The notes: generated by a model from the letters alone, not told the origin. A stretch of DNA of 64,000 nucleotides from Brevibacterium moorei (GCF_024580735.1 NZ_JANIJX010000017.1:24079-88078), one strand, 5' to 3'; numbered from the stretch's first letter, positions 26,699-35,956 are shown. Translations and numbers: made by a program.

Positions 26699-28102
26699 GT
26701 GGCGATATTCGGTTGGACCGTCCATGGCGATGGCAAGCATGTGAAACAGGGTGAGGTCGTCAAGACCTATGAGCGCCTCACCTGGCCGCGGACCATCGGC
26801 TTCGGAGCGCAGCACGTGGTGGCGATGTTCGGCTCCACGTTCATCTTCCCCATCGTCATGGGGCTCAACCCGCAGCTGGCGGTGATGATGAGCGGGGTCG
26901 CCACCATCATCTTCCTGCTCATCGTCAAGGGCCGGATCCCCAGCTATCTGGGAACGTCCGCGGCCTTCGTCGGAGGCGTCGCGGCGGTCCACGCCCAGGG
27001 CGGGACGCCGCAGGAGGTGACCGGTGCGATCATGGTCGCCGGCATCGTCCTGGCCCTTGCCGGCGTCTTCATCCACCTGGTCGGCGCGCAGTTCCTGACC
27101 AAGGTCCTGCCACCTGTGGTGGTGGGCGGGGTCGTCATGCTCATCGGTTTCAACCTGGCGCCCGTGGTGGCCAGGACCTACTGGCCCCAGGACCAGTGGA
27201 TCGCCCTCATCGTCATGCTCTTCACCATCGTCATCGCCGTCGTGGCCAAGGGATTCCTGGGCCGGATGGCGGTCCTCCTGGGCCTGGTCTTCGGATACCT
27301 GCTGTCGTGGGTGTTCGACCGTGCGTTCGGCCAGATCACCTCCTTCAGCTCCTCCGCAGGAGAGGCGACGACGCACTGGCGGGTCGATTGGTCCTCCGTG
27401 TACGCGGCCGACTGGTTGGGGCTGCCCCCGATGACGGATGCCGCGGCCGGGGTCGTGGGCTTCCACCTGCCGGTCTTCAACGCGGCGGCGATCATCGTCA
27501 TGCTGCCGGGGGTGATCGCCCTGGTGGCGGAGAACGTCGGACACGTCAAAGCGGTCGAGGAGATGATGGGGGAGCCGCTGGACAAGTACGTCGGGCGGGC
27601 GGTCGTCGGCGACGGGGTGGCGACCGCCGTCGTCACCATGGTCGGCGGTTCCCCGACGACGACCCATGCGGAGAACATCGGTGTGATGGCCGCGACCAGG
27701 GTCTACTCCACCGCCGCCTACTGGGCGGCGGCCGGTATCGCGATCCTCTTCGGGTTCTCCCCGAAGTTCGGCGCGCTCATCTCATCGGTGCCCGGCGGCG
27801 TGCTGGGCGGGATCATGGTCGTCCTGTACGGCATGATCGGGCTGCTGGGGGCCAAGATCTGGATCGAGAACAAGGTCGACTTCGCGCGGCCGGTCAATAT
27901 GGTGCCGCTCGCCGCGGGCGTCATCATCGCCATCGGCGATGTCAGCCTGAAGTTCTCGGAGACATTCACCCTGTCCGGGATCACCCTGGGCACCATCGTC
28001 GTGCTGGTGATGTACCACCTGGGCCGCTGGCTGACGGACCGGTCGGCCGGCAGGGCCGGTGCGGCCGCCGACCCCGGCGTTCGCAATGTTAAGCGCGAGT
28101 AA
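26699..28102 (+). CDS. NCS2-family xanthine/uracil-type permease, copy 1
   Basis: A nucleobase:cation symporter-2 (NAT) permease of about 467 residues with 12-14 membrane helices. Conserved features are FPIVMGLNPQLAVMMSG, LIVKGRIPSYLGTSAAF, the helix-8 stretch IALVAENVGHVKAVEEM and the NAT signature region GVATAVVTMVGGSPTTTHAENIG. I prefer the GTG at 26699, because GGGAG stands 5 nt upstream and the resulting start VAIFGWTVHGDGK matches its paralogue's MAIFGWKLHGDGK. The in-frame ATG at 26672 lacks this. It probably imports xanthine, uracil or a related base for the downstream Mo hydroxylase. The gene lies 114 bp after pucR on the same strand. Confidence 0.87.
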   Translation: MAIFGWTVHGDGKHVKQGEVVKTYERLTWPRTIGFGAQHVVAMFGSTFIFPIVMGLNPQLAVMMSGVATIIFLLIVKGRIPSYLGTSAAFVGGVAAVHAQGGTPQEVTGAIMVAGIVLALAGVFIHLVGAQFLTKVLPPVVVGGVVMLIGFNLAPVVARTYWPQDQWIALIVMLFTIVIAVVAKGFLGRMAVLLGLVFGYLLSWVFDRAFGQITSFSSSAGEATTHWRVDWSSVYAADWLGLPPMTDAAAGVVGFHLPVFNAAAIIVMLPGVIALVAENVGHVKAVEEMMGEPLDKYVGRAVVGDGVATAVVTMVGGSPTTTHAENIGVMAATRVYSTAAYWAAAGIAILFGFSPKFGALISSVPGGVLGGIMVVLYGMIGLLGAKIWIENKVDFARPVNMVPLAAGVIIAIGDVSLKFSETFTLSGITLGTIVVLVMYHLGRWLTDRSAGRAGAAADPGVRNVKRE

Positions 28103-28145
28103 ATGACCGCGCTCGTATGAGCAAACCTTGCCTGCGGACACCATT

Positions 28146-28168
28146 CGTCTTTGGCATATCTATCTGTG
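28146..28168 (+). promoter_or_regulatory. Shared motif upstream of NCS2 permease 2 (possible PucR site)
   Basis: This is the second copy of CGTCTTTGGCA...ATCTGTG. A TAGAGT box at 28190-28195 follows 21 nt later, so the motif would cover the -35 region. The rest of the two upstream regions is not obviously alike. Confidence 0.4.
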
Positions 28169-28262
28169 ACCTGCGCCTCACGGCTGTCCTAGAGTGTGGG
28201 ATACGGCGCGGCCTGTCAATCACGGAACCCCCACCTCGGCGCCACCGGCTAAGGAGCACAGC

Positions 28263-29717
28263 ATGGCGATATTCGGTTGGAAACTACACGGCGACGGCAA
28301 GACGATCGCCCCCGGCGACGCGGTCGCCCCCAGTGAGCGGCTGACGTGGCCGCGCACGATCGGACTGGGCTTCCAGCACGTGTTCGCGATGTTCGGCGCG
28401 ACCTTCGTGTTCCCGGTCATCATGGGGCTGAACCCGCAGCTGGCCGTGATGATGTCCGGCTTCGGCACGATCATCTTCCTGCTCATCGTCTCCGGGAAGG
28501 TCCCCAGCTACGTCGGCACCTCGGCTGCCTTCGTGGGCGGCACCGCCACTGTCACCGCTCAGGGTGGCAGCCCGGCACAGGTGACCGGCGCGATCCTGGT
28601 CTCCGGCGCCGTCCTGACCCTGGTGGGCGCCTTCATCCACTGGATCGGCGCCAGCGCCCTGACCCGGGTCCTGCCTGCGGTCGTCACCGGCGGCGTGGTC
28701 ATGCTCATCGGCTTCAACCTCGCGCCCGTGGTGGCCAACACCTACTGGCCCCAGGACCAGTGGGTCGCCCTGCTGGTGATGGCGTTCATCATCCTGTTCT
28801 CCGTGTGCATCAAGGGATTCATCGGCAGGGTCGCGGTGTTCCTCGGCCTGATCTTCGGCTACCTGCTCTCCTGGCTGTTCGACACGGTGTTCGGCAAGAT
28901 CACCTCCTTCGACGCGGGCGCCGGCGAGGTCACCGAGCACTTCCGCATCGACTGGTCCGGCGTGCAGTCCGCGCCCTGGATCGGCCTGCCCCCGGTATCG
29001 GATGAGGCGGCCGGCGTGGTGGGCCTCCACCTCCCCGAATTCAACGCCGCCGCCATCGTCGTCATGCTGCCGGCGATCATCGCCCTGGTCGCGGAGAACG
29101 TCGGCCACGTCAAGGCGGTCGAGGAGATGACCGGCGAGAAGCTGGACAAGTACACAGGCCGAGCGGTGATGGGCGACGGCGTGGCCACCATGGTGGCCAC
29201 CGGCGTCGGCGGTTCGCCCACCACCACCTACGCGGAGAACATCGGCGTGATGGCCGCGACCAAGGTCTACTCCACCGCCGCCTACTGGGTGGCCGCGATC
29301 GTGGCGATCGTCTTCGGGCTCTCCCCGAAGTTCGGCGCGCTCATCGCGTCCGTGCCCGGCGGTGTGCTGGGCGGGATCACCGTCGTGCTCTACGGCATGA
29401 TCGGCATGCTGGGCGCGAAGATCTGGATCGAGAACAAGGTCGACTTCTCCAGCCCGCTCAACATGGTCCCAGTGGCCGCCGGCATCATCATCGCAATCGG
29501 CGACGTCAGCCTGAAGTTCAGCGAATCGTTCACGCTCTCGGGCATCGCCCTTGGCACCCTTGTGATGCTGGTCATGTACCATGTGGCGCGCTGGCTGGCG
29601 CCCAAGGACATCAGGGAGGCGGCCGAGTCCGATGTCGGTGGAACCGCTATCAGCGTCGGCTCGAAGGGCCTGGAGGAACGGGTTTCCGAGGAACTCCGGC
29701 AGGATCGGAAACACTGA
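28263..29717 (+). CDS. NCS2-family xanthine/uracil-type permease, copy 2
   Basis: A 484-residue NCS2/NAT permease, strongly similar along its whole length to the copy at 26699-28102 (FPVIMGLNPQLAVMMSG, LVAENVGHVKAVEEM, GGSPTTTYAENIG). The ATG follows AAGGAGC at ideal spacing. It has a longer, charged C-terminal tail (about 35 residues after the last helix) than copy 1. The next gene, the FAD subunit of the Mo hydroxylase, starts only 33 bp downstream, which ties this transporter directly to the hydroxylase. The tandem pair may differ in substrate (for example xanthine versus urate) or affinity, which the sequence does not resolve. Confidence 0.88.
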   Translation: MAIFGWKLHGDGKTIAPGDAVAPSERLTWPRTIGLGFQHVFAMFGATFVFPVIMGLNPQLAVMMSGFGTIIFLLIVSGKVPSYVGTSAAFVGGTATVTAQGGSPAQVTGAILVSGAVLTLVGAFIHWIGASALTRVLPAVVTGGVVMLIGFNLAPVVANTYWPQDQWVALLVMAFIILFSVCIKGFIGRVAVFLGLIFGYLLSWLFDTVFGKITSFDAGAGEVTEHFRIDWSGVQSAPWIGLPPVSDEAAGVVGLHLPEFNAAAIVVMLPAIIALVAENVGHVKAVEEMTGEKLDKYTGRAVMGDGVATMVATGVGGSPTTTYAENIGVMAATKVYSTAAYWVAAIVAIVFGLSPKFGALIASVPGGVLGGITVVLYGMIGMLGAKIWIENKVDFSSPLNMVPVAAGIIIAIGDVSLKFSESFTLSGIALGTLVMLVMYHVARWLAPKDIREAAESDVGGTAISVGSKGLEERVSEELRQDRKH

Positions 29718-29750
29718 AGGAAGAAGTCGACGAGGCAAGTGATATAAGGA

Positions 29751-30650
29751 ATGAAGCCGTCCCCATTTACCATCCATCGGCCCACGAGCGTGGAACAGAC
29801 CCTGGAACTGCTGAGCGAGTTCGGCGCCCACGGCAAGATCATCGCCGGCGGCCAGAGCCTGGTCCCCGTGCTCAATATGCGGCTCGCAGCACCCGAACAC
29901 CTCATCGACATCACCGCGGTCAGCGGACTGTCCGACATCGTCGTGCACGATGGCGACGTCGAGGTGGGAGCCCTGGTCAGCCATGCCCGGCTGGAACACG
30001 ATGAGCGCGCCCACGCCGCACAGCCCGTGCTGCGGGCGGCCCTGAAGTGCGTGGCCCACCCCGCGATTCGCAACCGGGGGACCACGGTGGGCTCCCTGGC
30101 CCACGCCGACCCCAACGGGGAGATGCCGATGATCCTGGCGCTGACCGGCGGGCACGTCGACGTGGTGAGCAGCAGGGGGACGCGCAGCCTGGAGGCCGCC
30201 GAACTCAATGTGGGCCCGTTGGAGACCTGTTTGGAATCCGATGAGCTCATCGTCAAGGCGGTGTTCGGCGGTCTGGCCCCCGGCCAGTCGGCGGACTTCG
30301 CCGAACTCACCAGGCGCACCGGCGACTACGCCCTGGCCGGGGTCGGCATGGTCCTGAGCGCCGATCCGGACACCGGCGAGTTGACCGGGCTGCGGGCGGG
30401 CTTCGTGTCCGTGACCGACCTGCCCGACATCCTGGACCTGGGCGGTGTCGTGGCCGGGACCCAGCGGGCCGAGGCCGCCGCCCTGGTGCCCACGATCGCA
30501 CAGGCGGTCGAGGAGTTCGTCGATCCGGTGGGCGACATCCATGCCACTGCGGACTATCGGCGCCACCTGGCCGGGGTGATGGCCGGTCGGGTTTTCACAG
30601 GACTGATCTCCGGGGCCGTCCCCGGAAGGGAAACGGAGGAGGCGGCATGA
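29751..30650 (+). CDS. Mo hydroxylase FAD subunit (CoxM/XdhB type)
   Basis: A 299-residue FAD-binding subunit of the xanthine oxidase/CO dehydrogenase family. It carries both FAD motifs of the family, AGGQSLVPVLNMRLA near residue 35 and the nearby TTVGSLAHADPNGEMP at about residue 105. The C-terminal CO-dehydrogenase flavoprotein domain is present and the length is normal. It passes electrons from the [2Fe-2S] subunit to an acceptor such as NAD+ or a quinone. Its stop overlaps the next gene (ATGA), giving the gene order medium-small-large that is common in CODH-type loci. Confidence 0.9.
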   Translation: MKPSPFTIHRPTSVEQTLELLSEFGAHGKIIAGGQSLVPVLNMRLAAPEHLIDITAVSGLSDIVVHDGDVEVGALVSHARLEHDERAHAAQPVLRAALKCVAHPAIRNRGTTVGSLAHADPNGEMPMILALTGGHVDVVSSRGTRSLEAAELNVGPLETCLESDELIVKAVFGGLAPGQSADFAELTRRTGDYALAGVGMVLSADPDTGELTGLRAGFVSVTDLPDILDLGGVVAGTQRAEAAALVPTIAQAVEEFVDPVGDIHATADYRRHLAGVMAGRVFTGLISGAVPGRETEEAA

Positions 30651-31219
30651 GCGCCGAAACGCTGAACAGGATCCGACTGACCGTCAACGGCGTCGATCAC
30701 GATCTGGACGTCCCCGACCGCAAACTGCTCTCCGATGTGCTGCGCCAGGACCTGGAGCTGACCGGCACCCATGTGGGGTGCGAACACGGGGTGTGCGGGG
30801 CCTGCACGGTCCAATTCGACGGGGTTCCCGTGCGCTCGTGCCTGGTCTTCGCGGCCAGCGCACAGGGCCACGAGGTGACCACGGTCGAGGGCATCGGCAA
30901 CGATCCTGAGCACCCCTCGCCCGTGCAGCAGGCCTTCATCGACTGCCACGGCCTGCAGTGCGGATTCTGCACGCCGGGCTTCATCACCACCATCGACGCC
31001 TTCATCAAGGACAACCCCCACCCAACGGAGGAGGAGTCCCGCGAGGTCGTCTCCGGCAATCTGTGCCGGTGCACCGGCTACCAGAACATCGTCAAGGCGG
31101 TGCAGCGCGCCGCCGAACTGCAGGAACAGGACAAGGCCCTGGCCGCGGGTTCCAGCGCGCCGTCCGGGAGCGGCGGCTGTTGCGGCGGGGGCTGCTGCGG
31201 GGAGGGAAGCGCCGAATGA
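30647..31219 (+). CDS. Mo hydroxylase [2Fe-2S] subunit (CoxS/XdhA type) with Cys-rich tail
   Basis: A 190-residue small subunit. The N-terminal plant-type cluster is ligated by Cys45, 50, 53 and 65 (CEHGVCGAC...C). The C-terminal helical domain has the second cluster at Cys105, 108, 140 and 142 (CGFC...CRC). Typical family members end soon after the second cluster at about 155-165 residues. This one adds a Ser/Gly-rich segment and four more cysteines in CCGGGCCG (178-184). The tail is cut from the same reading frame with no sign of frameshift. It overlaps both flanking genes by 4 bp. Confidence 0.9.
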   Translation: MSAETLNRIRLTVNGVDHDLDVPDRKLLSDVLRQDLELTGTHVGCEHGVCGACTVQFDGVPVRSCLVFAASAQGHEVTTVEGIGNDPEHPSPVQQAFIDCHGLQCGFCTPGFITTIDAFIKDNPHPTEEESREVVSGNLCRCTGYQNIVKAVQRAAELQEQDKALAAGSSAPSGSGGCCGGGCCGEGSAE

Positions 31220-33612
31220 CCACCAGGATGTTCGGGCAGAAGATCAAGCGCCGCGAGGACCCGCGCCTGGTCACCGGGAACGGCCGCTACGTCGACGATT
31301 TGGGCGCCGGCGCCCTGGTCGCGGCCTTCGTCCGCAGCCCCCACGCGCACGCGAGTATCGTCGACATCGATGTCACCGACGCCATCGACGTCGACGGGGT
31401 CGTGGCGATCTGGACCCACGAGGACCTGCCGGGCGATGCCGCGGAACGCCTGCCCATGCTGCTGCCCCACCCCTCCATCGTCAATCCCATGACCGGATAC
31501 GCCCTGGCCCGCGATCACGTGAACTTCGTGGGCGAGCCGGTGGCCATGGTCGTGGCGGAGAACCGCTATATCGCCGAGGACGCGGCCGGGCGGATCTCGG
31601 TCGACTACGAATTCCTGCCCCCGGTGGTGGGAGTCGACCAGGCCCGTGCGGCGCAGACCGCGGTGCACGAGGGCATCGAGGACAATGTCGCGGCCCACTA
31701 CCAGCAGACCGTCGGCGATGCACCCGGTGCCATCGCCTCGGCCCCGCACAGCCTGGAGCTGGAACTGGAGGTGTCCCGTTCGGCCTGCATGCCGATGGAG
31801 GGCAAGGGTGTGGTCGCCAAATGGAACACCGAGGACGGCACCCTGCTGCTGCACTCCTCGACCCAGACGGCATCGGGCCTGCGCGCGGCGATCGCCGCGA
31901 AGCTGGGCCTGCCGCTGACCAAGGTCGAGGTCGTCGCCCCCGACATCGGCGGCGGCTTCGGCGTGAAGATCAACCACCCGTGGCCGGAGGAGCTGGCCTG
32001 TGCCTGCGCCGCGCGCGCCCTGGGCACGACCGTGAAATGGACCGAGGATCGGCGCGAGCACTTCGTGTCATCGGCCCATGAGCGCGGCCAGATCCAGGAA
32101 GTCCACGTGGGCTTCGACGACGAGGGCCGGATCCTGGGCCTGGACGTGAAGTTCTGGCACGACAACGGCGCCTATCTGCCCTATGGCGTGATCGTCCCGC
32201 TCAACACCTCCACCCACATCATGGGTCCCTACGACATCGCGAACTTCAACGTCGAATGGTGGTCGCTCTACACCAACTGCGTGATCGTCACCCCCTATCG
32301 CGGGGCCGGGCGCGTACACGCGACCTTCATGATGGAGCGCACGATGGACGCGATCGCCGATGAGCTGGGCCTGGACCGGGCACAGGTGCGGTTGAACAAC
32401 TTCGTGCGCGAATTCCCGCACCCCATGGGCGTGGTGATGCAGGACGGCGCCGAGGGCTGCCTGGACTCCGGGGACTTCCTGACCTCGCTGGACAAGCTCA
32501 AGGCACTGGTCGGCTGGGACGAATTCGAGGACTACCGGAACCGGGCCAGGGCCGAGGGCCGCCACGTGGGCATCGGAATGGGCGCCTATGTGGAGAGCAC
32601 GGGCGCCGGGCCCTATGAGGGCGGCCATATCGAGATCGAATCCTCCGGCCGGGTCAATGTGTGGACCGGCCTGACCACCCAGGGACAGGCACACGCCACC
32701 GTGTTCGCCCAGATCGTCGCCGATGAACTGGGCGTGCCGATCGACACCGTCCACGTCACCACGGGCGACACCAGGAAGATGCCCTACTCCGTGGGCACCT
32801 GGGGTTCGCGCGGCGGGGTGATGGCGGGCAACGCCCTGCACGTGACGGCGAAGAAGGTCAAGGCCAAGGCGCTGAAGATCGCCGGGGACCTGCTGGAAGT
32901 GTCCCCGGAGGACCTGGAGATCGTCGACGGCACGGTCCAGGTCAAGGGGGACCCGTCGGCCTCGATGCCGCTGGCCTCCGTGGCGGTGCTGTCCAATCCG
33001 CTGCGCTACGCCTTCGACGAGAGCGCCAAACAGGCGACCCAGTTCGCCAAGCCCGCCGATCCGAACACCCCGCCGATCAAGCCGGGGGAGGAGCCGGGCC
33101 TGGAGGAACAGGACTACTTCTCGCCCCTGCGCTCGACCGTGGCCAACGGCATGCACGCCGCGATCGTGGAGACGGACCCGGAGACGGCCGACATCACGAT
33201 CCTCAAGTACTGCGTGGTCCACGACTGCGGCCCGATGATCAACCCGATGGTCGTCGAGGGCCAGGTGCACGGCGGAGTGGCCCAGGGAGTGGGCGGGGCG
33301 CTGTACGAGAAGATGGCCTACGACGCCGACGGCCAGCTGCTCAACGCATCGTTCATGGACTTCCTCATGCCCTTCGCATCGGAGGTCCCGAAGGTCGAGA
33401 CGGACCATCTGGAGACCCCGAGCCCGCTCAACCCCCTGGGGATCAAGGGCGCGGGCGAAGCGGGGGCGATCCCCGTGGTCTCCGTCATCGCCTCGGCCAT
33501 CGAGGACGCCGAGGGCTTCGAGATCCGCAGCATGCCCATCGACCCGTCGACCCTGTGGGAGCTGCGCCGGAAGCACGCCGCCGGCGCCGTTCCCAGTCTG
33601 CACCGGGCCTGA
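31216..33612 (+). CDS. Mo hydroxylase large, molybdopterin-binding subunit (CoxL/XdhC-like, form II type)
   Basis: A 798-residue catalytic subunit. It has the cofactor loop GGGFGVK (245-251), PYRGAGR (360-366), TQGQAH (488-493) and GAGEAG (745-750) with the catalytic Glu748. The PYRGAGR loop corresponds to the AYRGAGR of form II CoxL-like enzymes. The VAYRCSFR loop with selenylatable Cys of true CO dehydrogenase is absent. The enzyme is therefore not expected to oxidise CO efficiently and is better read as a hydroxylase of a purine, N-heterocycle or aldehyde. Two NCS2 permeases and PucR nearby favour a purine. The ATG overlaps the small-subunit stop. Confidence 0.9.
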   Translation: MTTRMFGQKIKRREDPRLVTGNGRYVDDLGAGALVAAFVRSPHAHASIVDIDVTDAIDVDGVVAIWTHEDLPGDAAERLPMLLPHPSIVNPMTGYALARDHVNFVGEPVAMVVAENRYIAEDAAGRISVDYEFLPPVVGVDQARAAQTAVHEGIEDNVAAHYQQTVGDAPGAIASAPHSLELELEVSRSACMPMEGKGVVAKWNTEDGTLLLHSSTQTASGLRAAIAAKLGLPLTKVEVVAPDIGGGFGVKINHPWPEELACACAARALGTTVKWTEDRREHFVSSAHERGQIQEVHVGFDDEGRILGLDVKFWHDNGAYLPYGVIVPLNTSTHIMGPYDIANFNVEWWSLYTNCVIVTPYRGAGRVHATFMMERTMDAIADELGLDRAQVRLNNFVREFPHPMGVVMQDGAEGCLDSGDFLTSLDKLKALVGWDEFEDYRNRARAEGRHVGIGMGAYVESTGAGPYEGGHIEIESSGRVNVWTGLTTQGQAHATVFAQIVADELGVPIDTVHVTTGDTRKMPYSVGTWGSRGGVMAGNALHVTAKKVKAKALKIAGDLLEVSPEDLEIVDGTVQVKGDPSASMPLASVAVLSNPLRYAFDESAKQATQFAKPADPNTPPIKPGEEPGLEEQDYFSPLRSTVANGMHAAIVETDPETADITILKYCVVHDCGPMINPMVVEGQVHGGVAQGVGGALYEKMAYDADGQLLNASFMDFLMPFASEVPKVETDHLETPSPLNPLGIKGAGEAGAIPVVSVIASAIEDAEGFEIRSMPIDPSTLWELRRKHAAGAVPSLHRA

Positions 33613-33734
33613 GCGTCGGGGTCACGCGCTCCGGCTGCGGCGCTCCGGCGCGGTAGCCGCAGCCCGGCTCCCGCAGTCCTCACCGCATCATCACCGTATC
33701 GATCACCGCTTAGAGCACAGAAGGAAATCACACC

Positions 33735-34466
33735 ATGGAGATCACCGCCACTGCCCATATGGAAGCCGATCCGCAGACCGCCTGGGATGCGTTCCACGCG
33801 GAGTGGGTGCTGGCGCGCACGATCCCCGGCGTGGAGTCGCTGACCCCCGCCGGCCCCGGAGCCTATGACGTTGTCATGACCATGGGGGTCGCGGCGATCA
33901 AGGGCACCTACAAGGGCTCGGTCGGCTTCTCCCAGGAGAAGGAACCGGAGTCCTTCGTGATGTCAGCCAAGGGCCAGGGCGGCCCCGGCACGATCGGCGC
34001 GGACGTCACCGTGCAGATGGCCCCCGGCGCGCAGGGCGGCACCGACATCACCTGGAGCGCCGACGCGGTCCTGGGCGGGGCGATCGGCGGAGTGGGCCAG
34101 CGGATGCTCACCGGGGTGGCCAAGCGGATCGCGGCCAAGTTCTTCAAGGACATCGACCAGGCGATCAAGGACGGCCCCGATGCCGGCAAGGCCGCGCCCG
34201 GAGCCGAGGCCGCCGGCGCGGACGGTGCCGCAACCGCCGCAGCCGCCTCCGGCGGCGAGGCCGGTGTCGCCGCGGGACAACCCGCAGCGCCCGCGGGAGC
34301 CGTACCCGCCCCGGTCGCCGGCGGCTATCCCGCCCCGTTCGGCGCCTATCCCGTTGCCGCGGCACCCGCGCGCGGCGGAATGAACGAGTTCTTCGCGGGC
34401 GCCGTGGTGGGCGCTGGCGCCGCACTGCTGGGCACGTGCATCGGCATCCTGGCCGGCCGGAAGTGA
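33735..34466 (+). CDS. CoxG-like SRPBCC protein with C-terminal hydrophobic anchor
   Basis: A 243-residue protein. Residues about 1-145 are the CoxG (SRPBCC) domain (FHAEWVLARTIPGVESLTP, TMGVAAIKGTYKGSVGF, ITWSADAVLGGAIGGVGQRM). An A/P/G-rich linker of about 60 residues follows, then a C-terminal hydrophobic segment (FFAGAVVGAGAALLGTCIGIL). CoxG is needed to attach CO dehydrogenase to the membrane and may carry menaquinone for electron transfer. By analogy it would link this hydroxylase to the respiratory chain. The ATG has AAGGAA upstream. It lies 122 bp after the large subunit and its stop overlaps the amidase start. Confidence 0.85.
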   Translation: MEITATAHMEADPQTAWDAFHAEWVLARTIPGVESLTPAGPGAYDVVMTMGVAAIKGTYKGSVGFSQEKEPESFVMSAKGQGGPGTIGADVTVQMAPGAQGGTDITWSADAVLGGAIGGVGQRMLTGVAKRIAAKFFKDIDQAIKDGPDAGKAAPGAEAAGADGAATAAAASGGEAGVAAGQPAAPAGAVPAPVAGGYPAPFGAYPVAAAPARGGMNEFFAGAVVGAGAALLGTCIGILAGRK

Positions 34467-35956
34467 CGTCCGAACTGGACTACCTGTCCCTGCGCGAACT
34501 GGCGTGCGGATTGCGCTCCGGCGACGTGCGCGCCGGTGAGGCGATGGAGGCCCACCTGGACCGGATCGTCGAGGTCAACCCCGTGCTGGGCGCGGTGGTG
34601 ACCGTGGACGCCGAAGGGTCGATGGCCTCGGCCAGGGCGGCCGAGGCCCGCCTGAACATCGCGCGGCGGCGCGGCGACACCGCCGGGCTGCCGCCCCTGC
34701 TGGGCGTGCCGATGACGCACAAGGACACGCACGATACCGCGGGAATGCGCACCACCTACGGCTCGCCGATCTTCGCGGAGAACGTGCCCCGGCGCGATGC
34801 GCTGATCGTCGCGCGCCTACACGCGGCCGGAGTGATCGGCACGGGCAAGTCGAACGTCCCGGAATTCGCCTGCGGGGCCCACACCTTCAATCCGCTCTTC
34901 GGCACCACCGTCAACCCCTATGACCTGAGCCGGTCAGCGGCCGGCTCCTCCGGCGGCGCGGCGGCCGCGATCGCCGCGGGTGTGCAGGCCGCGGGCGACG
35001 GTTCCGATACCGGCGGCTCCCTGCGGATGCCCGCCTCGTTCAACAATCTGGTGGGGCTGCGGCCGTCCAACGGCTGGATCCCGCACACCCTGCCCGGCAA
35101 TCCCTGGGAGTGGCTGAGTCAGGCGGGCTTCATGGCGCGCACGGTCGGCGACGTCGCCTGGCTGATGGACCTGGTGTCCGGACCGGACCCGCGGGCGGAG
35201 ACGGACCGCCACGAACCGGGCCGATTCGACCTGCCCGAGTACACCCAGCCGGACTTCCAACCGGATCTTGGGGGACGGCGGATCGGGTTCGCCCCCGATC
35301 TGGGCGGCCTGCTGGAGGTCGACGCCGAGGTCGCCGCCATTGTGGGAACCGCTGCCGAGGTGTTCGCCGGGCTGGGCGCTGACCTGGACGGGACGGTCCC
35401 CGACCTATCGTGCGCCGGCGAGGTGTTCGCTGTGGCCCGCGCCTTCGAGTTCGGCCTGAATTACGGGCACCTGCTGGCCGAGCACGCCGATCAGATGAAG
35501 CCGGCGCTGCGGGGGAACATCAGGGCCGGGCTCGAATTGGGCCCCGAACGGATCTTCGCGGCGGTCCACGCCAGGGGCCGCCTCTGGGCGGCCGTGCAGG
35601 ATTACTTCGCCGACCATGCCGCGCTGGTGACCGTGACCAGCCAGGTGCTGCCCTTCGACGCGGAACTGGAATTCCCAGCCGAACTGGCCGGGCATCCGGT
35701 GCGGGACTATCTGTCCTGGATGGACGCGACCACGTTGATCTCGGCCACGGGCTGTCCCGCGGTGAGTGTGCCCGCCGGGTTCAGCGCCTCCGGTCTGCCG
35801 GTGGGCCTGCAGATCATCGGCGCGCCGGGGGATGACGCGGGCGTCCTGCAGATCGCCCACGCCTTCGAAGTCGCGACCGGCTACGGGATGCGCCGGCCAG
35901 GGCCGCTACCCGGCCCGTCGGCGCACAGGCTGCCCGGCGGCGGGCCGGCCGCATAG
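34463..35956 (+). CDS. Amidase-signature hydrolase
   Basis: A 497-residue amidase-signature enzyme. The Ser-cisSer-Lys triad is visible: Lys in MTHKDTHDTAG, cis-Ser in AAGSSGGAAAAI and the nucleophile Ser in GSDTGGSLRMPAS. The C-terminal substrate-binding part carries GCPAVSVPAGFSASGLPVGLQIIG, the usual end of the fold. Its GTG start overlaps the coxG stop, so it belongs to the hydroxylase operon. It could hydrolyse an amide product of the pathway (for example oxamate-like or N-heterocycle ring-opened amides), but the family is too broad to assign a substrate. Confidence 0.87.
   Translation: MTSELDYLSLRELACGLRSGDVRAGEAMEAHLDRIVEVNPVLGAVVTVDAEGSMASARAAEARLNIARRRGDTAGLPPLLGVPMTHKDTHDTAGMRTTYGSPIFAENVPRRDALIVARLHAAGVIGTGKSNVPEFACGAHTFNPLFGTTVNPYDLSRSAAGSSGGAAAAIAAGVQAAGDGSDTGGSLRMPASFNNLVGLRPSNGWIPHTLPGNPWEWLSQAGFMARTVGDVAWLMDLVSGPDPRAETDRHEPGRFDLPEYTQPDFQPDLGGRRIGFAPDLGGLLEVDAEVAAIVGTAAEVFAGLGADLDGTVPDLSCAGEVFAVARAFEFGLNYGHLLAEHADQMKPALRGNIRAGLELGPERIFAAVHARGRLWAAVQDYFADHAALVTVTSQVLPFDAELEFPAELAGHPVRDYLSWMDATTLISATGCPAVSVPAGFSASGLPVGLQIIGAPGDDAGVLQIAHAFEVATGYGMRRPGPLPGPSAHRLPGGGPAA

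Noticed and set aside
31216..33612. Aerobic CO dehydrogenase (form I)
   Set aside because: The diagnostic VAYRCSFR loop is absent and PYRGAGR is in its place.
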